A stretch of 64,000 bases of DNA from Astrothelium macrocarpum (Eukaryota > Ascomycota > Dothideomycetes > Trypetheliales > Trypetheliaceae): positions 105,805-169,804 of the forward strand of contig JAGEMR010000061.1 of NCBI GenBank assembly GCA_021030915.1, in the 5' to 3' direction. This document shows positions 9,556 through 20,312 of this stretch, one piece after another; the stretch's first letter is position 1; every line of letters starts with the position of its first letter. A model generated the notes under the pieces. It was not told the origin of the DNA. It worked only from the letters and a program-made list of their open reading frames with translations, and did not search any database. The position numbers were made by a program, and so were the translations under genes.

Positions 9556-12500
9556 ATGTCTGGGTACTCTACCCCAAAGCGTCGACTGGTGTCTTCTAGT
9601 GAAGACGAACAAGAAGATTGCAGCCCATTTGGCAAAAGGCACAAGCCTGAAGGATTTATGAAATCAAATGCCGGGTCGGCTTCTGGTGTCGATACATCTT
9701 TTGGGGTTTCTGACCTTATTATCCGGGACGACACAGCTCTTGGGGAAAAAACCCCCTCTATTAGCCCTAGCGAAGAGTTTTCAAGAACACAATGTAGGCT
9801 CAAGAATTCCGCTTCAATTGTCGCTAGCTAACAATGTAAGATGTGTCACATCCGAGGGTAGTGTTATGCGATCCGAACGTTCACTCTCCTTTATCTCCTA
9901 ATTTGCCTCGACTTTCCAGCCTTCAATCCGCTGAAACACCATCTACAGACAGCCAAGAAGATGACGAGGTCTGTTTCGGGATGGTGCGTTGATGTCTTAG
10001 AGAGACTGTCCTCTTACTCATAAATTCCAGACAACGAGGACAGATGTACTGATCACATGTAGTTAAATGGTGTCCGGATTCAACTGATACGCCTCCAGAG
10101 GAGAGTTTCGAAAACGTTTGATGAGGTCGGAAATACTGCAGGAATCTTCTTATGCCCCAAAGTCGTCCTCGATGAAGAACGTTGTGACATCCAGTCACAA
10201 GAAGGAATTTCTGTTGCAACCATGAACAAGAAAGCCCACTCGATTCTTAGATCTCTTTTTCTAGAATATGAAATACAGTACCAGGGTCTACTTCAGAAGA
10301 CCAAGTTCATGGAGAAGCTGGACGCAGCTGCTCAACGCGTTGGCCTTGATTCAAGCGACCTTGAAATCTCGATGTCCGTCCTGGTCTTCGGCTTGCGGTC
10401 GATTGCTGACGGTCTCGCCAAGGCGTTATCTCGACATCGCTTGTTTCTCCAACATCCTTCCATACCAACGCATAAGTCGTACGAGAATCCACAATACCCC
10501 CTTACCATTACATCTTCATTTCTCAAGGACACGATCCTTCCTCCAATTTCTGTGACAGCAGATCAAGCGGATACAGAAGCCAATTCTCCCATAGCAGCGG
10601 TCAATGAGGGTCCAGAGGATCTGATTTCCCTAATCAATAACCTCCCCAGACATGATTATCTCAACGAAGGGGCGCACATCGATAGTCGAATTAGAGCGAC
10701 TCTCCTACCGTATGCAATTTTGGGGAAAGTTGATCAGAACAGCGCACTGACCATTTTTGGCAGCCATCAGAAGGAGGCTGTGGACTTTGCTATGCGTAGA
10801 GAGGGGATTGGAAGCATGGGGCCAAGAAGTCTCTGGTGTCTTGATCATTCAACCCCAGCTTGTCCAAAGTATTTGATCCATCTCGTTACTTGAAGCTGCA
10901 GACACAAGTCCTGATGTCATAACTAGATACGTTCACAAAATCACTGGTTCCAGGAGTCCACGCGCTGACGATATGCTTGGAGGAATCCTTGCCGATGACA
11001 TGGGCTTAGGTAAGTCCCTGACGATGATTGTGACGATTGTGATGACAATGATGAGCGCCGAAAACTTCGTCGAAGGACAATTGAGCGCTCATTATACCGC
11101 AAAAACTCCCAAGATCCCTATCAAATCTACACTGATTGTTGTTCCGTCTGCTTGTATGTTCCCTTCAACTTACATTCTATGAATCCTGTTCTGTGATGTT
11201 AACACATAGTCTTCAAGTGTTGTTGGACACTTGGGTTGCTGAATTAGAGAAGTACGGGCTGCTCAAAGATGGGACTTTCGATACTGACCATCTGAAGACA
11301 TCTGGTCCCCCAGACCTTGAAATACTACAAATACCATGGTCCAGCTAGATGCCTTCGTTCCGCATCTCCACTAGAGTACAATGTTGTTCTCACGACGTAC
11401 GGTACTATTGTAGCGGAATTCCGTCGTGGAGGCGGTGTATTGGACTGTTTCCACTGGTATCGACTTGTCCTCGATGAAGGTATCGATATGTGACCCAATT
11501 CTCGAAAGAAGTATACTTAAGCTGATATATCTCCAGCTCATGTCATACGGAATTGGTCGACAAAACAGTACAATGCCGTAACAAATTTGTCTGCGTCCAT
11601 TCGATGGTGTCTCACAGGGACCCCTATACAAAACACTTTGTGTGACCTTGAGTCACTCCTAAAATTTCTCCAAGTCCCCCATTTCGATAATGGAACGAAT
11701 TTCCGAAAATTCATTATCGAAAAACAGAAGATGCAAGGTGGGTTTTGGAAGCCGGATTATGAAAACCTTAAGAAGCTGCTTGGGCTAGTTTGTCTGCGTC
11801 GAAGCACTTCTGTGTTAGCTTTACATGGTGTCGAGTTTGTCGAGCGTCGTCCGCGTTTGTCAGAGGCTGAAAGAAGAGTCTACGACAGTTTAGCTGAATC
11901 GTGCAAAAAATCCATCGATGCAGCGGTCAGCCACCAAGGATCGCAGCGAGAACACAAGGCTATTCTGGTTGCCCTGTTAAGATTGCGAATGTTTTGTAGC
12001 GCAGGAAAAGTTGACACACTGGGCCAAGAACCATGTGCCGTTGCCATGCAACTTGGTCCAGATGAGATGATGAGTCTGCTCCAGCAGAATGGCGATGCCA
12101 TTTGCATAGAATGTGGTGCTGACATTCTAGCCGCGGAGATACAAGCTGGAGAAGATCGACAAGAAATCGTGTCTAGAAATCGTCTAAGATGCCTGGATTG
12201 CGTTTCGATGGATGCCGAGAGGCTACATACTGGCGGACCCCACTCAGAGGGCAAGACAGATCCCATTGCTGGTATGCTGGATGACAATCAAGATGAAGCA
12301 CCAAGAGCCGTAAACAGCAGGCATGATGATCCCTATCTATACTCCAATGCTCTCCCTGAGGGTGATGCGTACCTATCGAAACTTAAAGTTCTGCTTACAG
12401 ACGTAAAGGAGCATTACTGCTATGACAAATGGTATCTATCTGAAATCCCTTTCGAAACCATGACTAATATTGTTAGCATCATATTCTCATCCTGGAAACA

Positions 12501-13096
12501 GAGCTTAAATCGCGCGGGACGGCTGTTCGATGAACATGGCATTCGTTACTGTCAAATCAATGGCGATCTCCGGTTGCCAGATCGGAAGAAGCTGCTAAAG
12601 AAATTCTGCGAAGATCCGGCTACTCGGGTGCTACTAATGACACTGGGGACTGGTGGTGTTGGGTAAGTCCTCAATCTACTAATATTTCTCGGTCACCGAC
12701 TGATATATTTCTATGTAGCCTAAATGAATTGTCTGTCGCGAGCCGAGTCCATCTGTTAGAGCCGCAGTGGAACCCGTCTGTAGAAGGTCAAGCGATTGGT
12801 CGTGTATTTCGCCTCGGACAAGGCAAGAAGGTTTGCGTCATTAGGTACATAATGGAGGAGACAATTGAAGAGGCAAGTTGCAATGACTGCCATAGGCACC
12901 AGTGTCAATTATCTAACAAGCTATGGAGTAGGCTGTCAGGTCACGCCAAATTTTAAAAGCGCAGCTTGCTCGAGGAGGCGGTCTTCAGTCTTCGGATGAA
13001 GGATTCCAGCTTCCAAAAGGGCGAAAGGAGAACGCTTACCTTCAGCGACTGAGCAAGATCATTGACTCTACAATCTTGACTCGAAATCCGCGATAA
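9556..13096 (+). pseudogene. decayed SNF2/Rad5-type helicase
   Basis: A recognisable multi-exon SNF2-family gene. The N-terminus starts MSGYSTPKRR. The ATPase core has ADDMGLGKS (motif I, near 11000), LIVVPSA, a DEAH box split by an intron at 11480-11536, TGTPIQN (near 11620), a short Cys-pair segment CIECG...CLDC where Rad5/HLTF proteins have a RING finger, then FSSWK, TLGTGGVG, EPQWNPSVEGQAIGR and RLGQ. The end can be followed to a TAA at 13094-13096. Credible introns include 11154-11217, 12433-12477 (45 bp, in frame) and about 12665-12719. The frame is broken at 10870-10890 and near 11300, and I find no splice choice that rejoins the last exon (about 12870-12950). Intact relatives remodel chromatin or act in DNA-damage tolerance. 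A functional gene with unusual introns is less likely. Confidence 0.7.
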
Positions 13097-14270
13097 ACAA
13101 CATTTATGTTACTTCAGCTATCCTTAAAAAGGAGCCCCGATCGAACGTTTGGATGCGTATCTCCAACCCCATTCAAGGACCTCAGACAAGCTACCGAGTT
13201 CCAACTGTAAGACTGTAATGAAGCTTTGGGTTGAGGAAGTCCGTACGCAATGCTCGCATCATCGCCTATGATCTCGCGTTCACGTAGATTTATGCAATAT
13301 GTCTTGTCGAGCAGCTTTCTAATGAATTGGGCAACTGCACACCCAAACACCAGGTCACCCATAAGACAATGAGCAATATTTGGAGAATCGAGGTTTGTGT
13401 CTGGGGACAACGGTAGCTGAAGTGCAAAGACCGCTATCCGTTAGTCCTATCCTGGCTCTCAGATGTAAGAAGTTCCACAATTCAATGATCTGCTATAAGT
13501 GGTGATGATAGAGTCACGTGACCAAGCCATACTTCAATACTCGCTTGTCGCACGTATACTCTACGAGTTCTGGCCGCAAAGACTGCGTTTATCACTCATT
13601 GTCGAAAACACAAATTGACGTAGCCAACCGCTCAGGGTCGACTTGAAATTTCTTGGAGCCAACACCGATAAAATACGCTCACATAGCGGTTTTGGCTATA
13701 ATCGCTGCAAGTGTATTCACTTTCGGAATAGTCAGAGGCGTGCCGTTTGCTGTGAGCTTGTAAATCCATGGTGCGGGCTTGAGCTCCTGTTATTCTCGAG
13801 TAGTTAAAAGGTTAACAGTACGGCAAGGATAAAATTGTACTTTGTAAGATTTTCGATTATGGTCTTAAGAATGATTACACGTGACTTAGGCCCGTGTGTG
13901 TGTTTGTCACAATTGTCGCATTATTCTAGATATCTATGCATAGTCTAATGTACAGATCGGTCTAAGCACGGAGTTCTCTTATCATCGGCGCTAGTCTATC
14001 TTGGTGGGATTAAACTTTCGCGGCTAAAAGAAAGTCTTTGGGTAGTCTGATTTCTATATTTTTGAGATTCGTCAGTCAATTTTCTACCACTCAATTAGCC
14101 GTTTGTTTTATAGCGTTTACCATAATCCTTTAATATTCGGTCCACAGCGTTTGAGTTGAGTTTCTCAATTTTCAACAGTTACTTTTCTTTTACCTGACAA
14201 CAGAGCAGTCAATAGCTTTAGCAGAGAGATAGCAAGGTTGCCAAGCCTTAGGGAAGAGATAGGAGGCGAG
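13097..14270. other. gene-free stretch
   Basis: No credible coding frame. It is somewhat A/T-rich, with palindromic CACGTG at 13515 and 13878. Confidence 0.35.
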
Positions 14271-14271
14271 G

Positions 14272-14372
14272 GCGGTAGAATTTGAACCCACGACCAGACG
14301 GAGTTTTAATACCGCTTGTTGGCCTCCCAGAGCAACTCTCCTCTACCGTTGAGCCACTATCCGCAGCGGTTT
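14272..14372 (-). repeat. tRNA-like sequence, possible SINE head
   Basis: On the minus strand there is an A-box-like TGGCTCAACGG (14346-14356) and about 60 bp downstream a B-box-like GGTTCAAATTC (14278-14288) inside a T-arm-like stem-loop (GTGGG/TCTAC). These are the internal RNA polymerase III promoter elements. The acceptor stem does not pair cleanly and the anticodon arm is irregular, so it is not a normal tRNA gene. A decayed tRNA or the tRNA-derived head of a SINE fits better. Confidence 0.4.
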
Positions 14373-14619
14373 GCTGGTTCAATTTCCCTCTTCGTAGATA
14401 GCATAAGAAGCTTTTGGATTGCGAAGGCCGGAAGCTGACCCCGTAGTCCGCTGTGGTTAATCTGAACTATAGCGCAGTATATGGTCTGTTAGCATGTGAG
14501 GACAAGCGTCTACGACAATTTGCACTCAAGGTAATAGAAATACATGGTAAATCTACCGGGAAATGAACACCATTTACAGGTGCACACCTGCCAACACACT
14601 GAAAACCTAACGGGGGAGT

Positions 14620-14629
14620 TTCACGTGAT
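14620..14629. promoter_or_regulatory. TCACGTGA E-box-type palindrome upstream of NLR
   Basis: A perfect TCACGTGA palindrome lies about 110 bp upstream of the proposed NLR start at 14737, a usual spacing for a fungal bHLH-type site. The hexamer CACGTG occurs several times elsewhere in the window, so function is only suggested. Confidence 0.3.
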
Positions 14630-14736
14630 CATCTTACGGCCACAGAGATGATCCGCGAGCCTGAGCCTTTGTGCAACCTTACCAAACTGATCTCTGCAAT
14701 CTACTCCCGCAATGCGCCACGCAGCTGATTCTCGAG

Positions 14737-17700
14737 ATGGACCAAAGCCGCGATAAGTGGCTAAAGTCTGTCTTTCGAGTACGCGGCTTGCCGAATGGTA
14801 TCCAAAATCATGAAGATGTTTCCAAGCTTCTGGGTGAAAGGCTTGGTGACATTCATTCCGACAGTATTCATGTCTTTTCGCTAGCGACCACTCTGAACGC
14901 CTGGGAAAAACCGCCATCGAAAGTGGCGACTGTTATGTTCGCTACTCCTCCTGGACTACTTCAGGAAGCTGGCGTATATGAGTGGCTAGTTCCGTCTGAG
15001 AATCTCGATGAACAGCTTCTACTGGATACAAATTTCATGGGTATGACCCCTCTGAATGATGTAGATGCTGCTCTCCATGTCGCAGAGTATAATCTCTCTT
15101 CAATGTCACCGCTTGACAGTAGACCTAAATGTTCACAGTTGCATTGCCATCTCGGGGTTAGCAAGCCATCCTTTTGGCTCATGGCAGCCAAAGGAAGCCA
15201 ACAAGACCTTCATGTGGATTAGAGACGATTTACCGCGGCACCTGACAGGCACTCGGGCGATCCTTTATGGTTATGATACAAAGCTTGATAATAGTCAATC
15301 GTTTCAACGTATCTCTGACCTTGCTCAGGCGCTTGTCATTTCGCTACAAACATATGGATGGGACAAACCGCTCCCGAAGAATATTGCATTCCTTGCCCAC
15401 AGCCTCGGAGGGCTCGTACTGAAAGCTGCCATTGTACAACTTGCCAAAAATCAAGACGAATCACTCAATCATCTCCTCCAGTGCATCAGGGGAGCCATAT
15501 TCTTTGGTGTCCCTAATTATGGAATGGAGCAAGCACATTTTCGGACCGTCGTTCGTGAGAGTCCAAATGAAGCATTGATAGATGATATTGATCGCAATTC
15601 GAATTACCTTCGCCGGCTTAATGAATCCTTTAAGAACCTTTCGAACCCTCTGAAGTGCTTTTGGGCGTTTGAGACTTCAGAGTCCCCTACTCTCATGGTA
15701 AGTCAAAGCTTAATGTATTATTATGATCTCGTCACAGTCTTAATTGCAATCAGCAATTCCCGGATGGTAAGATAGATCGAAATGGACCACCAAACATTCT
15801 AGTAAGTCGAGGGTCTGCAACCTGCGGATTTGTGGAGACGGATCGATCGGTTACCTTTCCGATAAACGCAACCCATTCAGAAATGGTGAAATTCAGACCA
15901 GACTCCCATGACTATCATACTGTTGTCTCAAAAATAATGAGCATTCTATCCTTGTTGCCCACCAGTGATCGGCATGCAAATGACAGTTCCCGAAGCCAAG
16001 ATCAGCCCACATCATATAGCACAAGCAGTCCTCCAGCCGAATCATTAGCAAGAGCCTTTCAAAAACCCCGGAGAAGTATCTTAAGAGGTAACGTAAAGAC
16101 AAACATTTGAAGCACTCAAAATGCTGAAGATGGATCTCCAGCCGAACTTGAATTGTTCAAACGGACAGCAGATCTTGCGGAAGCCGATATCGTTGAGATC
16201 GAACGCACTACATTAGTTGCAGTTAAGGACTTCATTTGTAATCTGCATGAAGAGCAAGAACAAAATGGAAATATGACATACTTGAGGAGGCTTGATGCAT
16301 TCTTACTGTCAATGGAGGAGTACTGCAGCTTTGTTGAAACTACCGAGATTTTCACCCACTCGTTGGAAGCTGCGGCATATCTATGGGTAAGTTATACAAC
16401 GCTCTGACACAAGGTATACTTGGAAAACAATGATTCATTACCTACTCCAGGGACCGATGAAATATATACTGAAGGTATGACGTTCTGCTCCGCCCCTAAG
16501 ACTTGTGACGCTAACAAATGGTGTATATAGACTTCTTCCAAATTCTCAGAAGCTCTGAATTCTGTTCTCGATGCATATCAAGATATTGGGGAGCAGATAC
16601 CACCTCTTCGCGGTCTTGAATATTCAATTGGTTCAAGTCCACACATGAGGGAAGTCTTGCTCTTAATTTTCAAAGATATCCTGGCCTTCCAAGGCCAGAC
16701 AATTCGCCATTTCAGACAACGGAGTAAGTAATTGGTACGGAAATCAAATGGAGTCCACAATAACGGCGATCTAGACTGGCAATTACTATTCAAAGCCGCC
16801 TGGAGAGCCTTCATGCCTACGGTTGAACACATTAAACAGAATTTGGAGCGGCATAGACTCCTGATTCTGGAGTCAGCCAACTTCACGCAGTTTCAAGAGA
16901 TTCAAAGTATTCGCAACAGTGTTAATAATCTCTTTGAAAGAGAGAAAAAGGCCAACGAAAACGTCCTTGGACTTGTAGTCAAACAATGGCTATCGGCGGC
17001 CGATTGTGAAGCGCAGCAAAATCGCTATCGAAGCAAAAGATCGATTTGTCCAAACGTAGGTAGTTGGTTGCTTGAACATTCTCGATTCCAGCAATGGTTC
17101 AGTCCTGATTATTGCACGACCTCTTTACTTTGGCTGAACGGCATCCCAGGAGCTGGTACAACAAAATTGGGGTCCCAAGCCATGATTTAGTATGCTGATC
17201 ATGTCCCAGGCAAGACCATTCTCGCCTCGGTAGTTGTGGATGCTGTGCGAGGGATTCCTGACGCAACCCTTGCGTTCTTCTACTGCAAGCACTCCGATCC
17301 GGCACGAAACTCATTCATTAGTGTGGCTAGATCGATCCTAGTACAGACACTCGATCAACATCCCCATCTGTTATCTTACTTCCACGAAATGGCGTCTACG
17401 TCCGATTCTGCCGTGCTGTCCTCCGCAGTCATTGCGAAACGTATGTTGGAGACGAGCTTCAGCAGTTGTAGCAAAGTGTACATCATCATAGATGGACTTG
17501 ATGAATGTGGACGAGGTGAGAGGAAGGAGATTTCAAACTGGCTCCAAGGTGTCATTCAGGAACTACCCGCGGAACAAATGAACTCCCTCCGATGTTTAAT
17601 CGTTAGCCAAGATGATGCCACTGCCCGCAAGGACTTGAAGGACTTCTCCATGATCAAAATGACGACCGAAAATCGCGAGGACCTTAGAACATTTACAGCA

Positions 17701-19529
17701 GAATGGCAAAAGCGGATAGAGCGCAGATTCGGTGAACTACGGCCGGAGAACCGTCGGCTTGGTAACACTATCTTTGTTAGGGCTCAAGGTAAGCCAAGTT
17801 CATCTCGAACAGGAAGCGAAGCCAAGTACTTGCTAAATTCACAGGGATGTTTGTCTTCGCGGAACTACTGGCTCAGTTTCTCGAGAATCTACCAAGCCGA
17901 GAAGATCTATGTCGAGAATTGGACCCTGCCAAATTCCCTGTCAAATTAGACCACGTGTATGTGATTTACTCAGTCTCACTGTTCTAGTCAAGATTGACTA
18001 TCATGACATAGCTACGAAAGAATCATTGAACGTGTCTTCGAATCAAGAGGCGACGCTTCTGCCCTTGTTGATCGCATTTGTCAAGTCCTTGGGTGGATCG
18101 TTTGTGCTCAGCGACCTTTGCAATGGTGCGAAATCCAGGGGGCAGTTTGCATAGATATTGACCAACAATGTGTCAATTACGATCGTAGTCTGTTGGACTC
18201 GCCAAAAGCCCTCTTTGCGTCTCTTGTTGAATTGGAAGATGATGGTACAGTTAACCTGGTCCATGAAAGTGCCCGCGAGTGAGTGAGACATTCTATGCTT
18301 ACGACATGACAGTTGAGATAGCCGAGATCCCGCTGAACAAATACAGATTTCTGATCCGTACAAAGTTCGTCAGAACAAACGAGGTGCACTGTTCTTTGGC
18401 GATGTTGAGCATTGCATATCTTACATTTCCCCAAATGGATAATCTTCGAAGCGACGACGATGTCGTGAATGACTTGATGAATGGATCTCTCGCCTTCTAT
18501 GGCTATGCATCAAGCTGCTGGGTCCTGCACCTACTGTCCGGAATACCGGATGCGAATGTAGGAGAGACTCTGATCCATTTATGCGAGACTTTGGAGACCT
18601 TCATTGACTTACATTTCATATCGACACCAAAGCCTTTGCCGGTTCCAAAGAAGACAGGGGAATCTCTCGCACCACTACGAGCCTCGGAGTCGTATGACCA
18701 AATTTCCCAGGCTATCGTTTGGTCCCAGAAACAGCTTGGCGTACAAAGTCAGAAACTAGATCTCGACGAAGCTCTTGACCTTCCTCGCATTACCGAGAAG
18801 ATTAGATCAGTGCTCGAAGATCTGCTAATAAAGCCGGTTCCAACAACTGACTTGGAGAAACTCAAGCGATTCTATGGTCCAAACTGGTTTAAATGTCCCC
18901 GAGTCAATTGCTATTACTATCACCAAGGATTCAAAAATCTGGACCAGCGAGAATACCACATCAAGAGGCACGAACGTCCATTCTTTTGTGTTGTCCAGGG
19001 TTGTCATATGGGGATTTTCGGTCACGCAACGAAAGACGAGATGAAGAGGCATCTTTCCGACTGTCATGGAGTCGAAATGTTCGAAGAAATGGAGTTCCCG
19101 GAACCCGCAAAAGCTCAACCTTCTAATACAGCGAAGAACCCGGCGGATTTCGCATGTTCTTTGTGCTCAAAATCATACACGCGGAATCACAACCTGCAGG
19201 CTCACATCAGAAAGCAGCATCAAAACTCGAAGCTGGAGTCCATTAATTGTGAAGTTTGTGGTAAGAGCTTTGATCGCAAGTGGGAACGCGATCGTCACCG
19301 CTTAGGACATGGGGATAAATCACACATTTGTTCTGGAACTCTGATTAATGGGGGTACATGGGGCTGTAAAACGTCGTTTGCGAGATCCGATAAACTGGCC
19401 GATCATCTGAGAAGCAGAACAGGACAGGCCTGCATTCGGCCGCTGCAGCTTGAAATGGCCCACCTTCTTCAACAGCTTAAAGGGAGCCTCACGGACACAG
19501 AGATGGAAACAAAAGATACGGCGGAATAA
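14737..19529 (+). CDS. NLR protein: SesB-like lipase - NACHT - C2H2 zinc fingers
   Basis: I read 11 exons: 14737-15040, 15120-15697, 15754-16087, 16130-16386, 16451-16474, 16531-16723, 16775-17155, 17210-17788, 17845-17956, 18012-18278 and 18347-19529, joining to 1403 aa in one frame. About residues 105-290 are a SesB-like alpha/beta-hydrolase domain: AISGLASHPFGSW, then nucleophile elbow AHSLGG (Ser near 196), ending in a conserved THSEM..F. A helical linker follows (about 300-670). The NACHT P-loop GIPGAGKT (near 688) is made by splicing, with Walker B IIIDGLDECG downstream. In place of WD40, ankyrin or TPR repeats, the C-terminus holds about five C2H2-type fingers (near 1190-1390). Such proteins are cytosolic regulated-cell-death receptors in which the lipase would be the effector. 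The 42-bp third intron is the weakest join; without it a TGA interrupts the frame. Confidence 0.75.
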
Positions 19530-20312
19530 ATACCCGGCATAGTTTTGTCTTTTACCGAGTTTTTTAGGCTTTGTGGACTAGATAAGGAGACTCTCAGAGC
19601 AACAAACCGCCGATAGGAGCATTTTTGAAGTCAATAAGGCCTGATCTTAAGTAAGATTATTTGTGAACGAGCGAGATTGATCGCGACTGAGTAGAGTTTG
19701 AGAACTGGCGGCGTAATACTAAGCAGCACTAAGCTGATGTTGAGCCGTGCGTGCTTTTGCTAAATCAATGTAACAAGACCGACTGGTCTGGCTGGGTGCA
19801 AGAAAACGGTGGTTTGGACCGAAAGTAGCCATCATCATCTACCATATGTCTTGTAAAGTGTTCTCTCTCACGACCCTTTTATTATTGTTGCAATGTTAGA
19901 CTATCATCCATTCTGATCGTCGGTAACTCGGGGTTAATTCAGATTTCAGTAATCGCTATTGCCCATGGGAAGTTAATAAGGTAGGGGACCAAGGCAAGAA
20001 ATGGAAGAAGATAGGAAAGATGGAAAGAGAATTAGTCAACGGGTCCAAGGAGCAAGGTCCACTTACACCTTTTCAGTAATGAGTACGAGGGCATCGCGAT
20101 TCCATCATGAGGTTGTGGTATACTGAGGCTGTACTTCCCAGCAGTCACACGGCGTTTCCTCAGTACTGCATGGTGCAATATATGCACGTCATTGTGGCTC
20201 AGCCTCAAGCCTTTGCAGACCTCCGTCCCCCAGCCCAGTCACAGGCACTCAGGTACGTTCTGGATTAGAACTGCAAAGGATACTCGATGGAAGGGCACTT
20301 CCAACTGCGCGC
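19530..20312. other. intergenic stretch between convergent genes
   Basis: 3' flank of the NLR and of the HET pseudogene. No supported gene, repeat or RNA. Confidence 0.35.

Noticed and set aside
12421..12480. Helicase insertion between the DEAH and FSSWK parts
   Set aside because: The 45 bp from 12433 have a GTATCT donor, CTAAT branch and TTAG acceptor; splicing gives a normal junction, so it is an in-frame intron.
14272..14372. A genuine tRNA gene
   Set aside because: A- and B-box are present, but acceptor stem and anticodon arm do not form a proper cloverleaf.
17130..17190. NLR with a broken Walker A (GIPGAGTT followed by a stop)
   Set aside because: A 54-bp intron with good splice and branch signals restores GIPGAGKT in frame, so the break is an artefact of reading the genomic frame.
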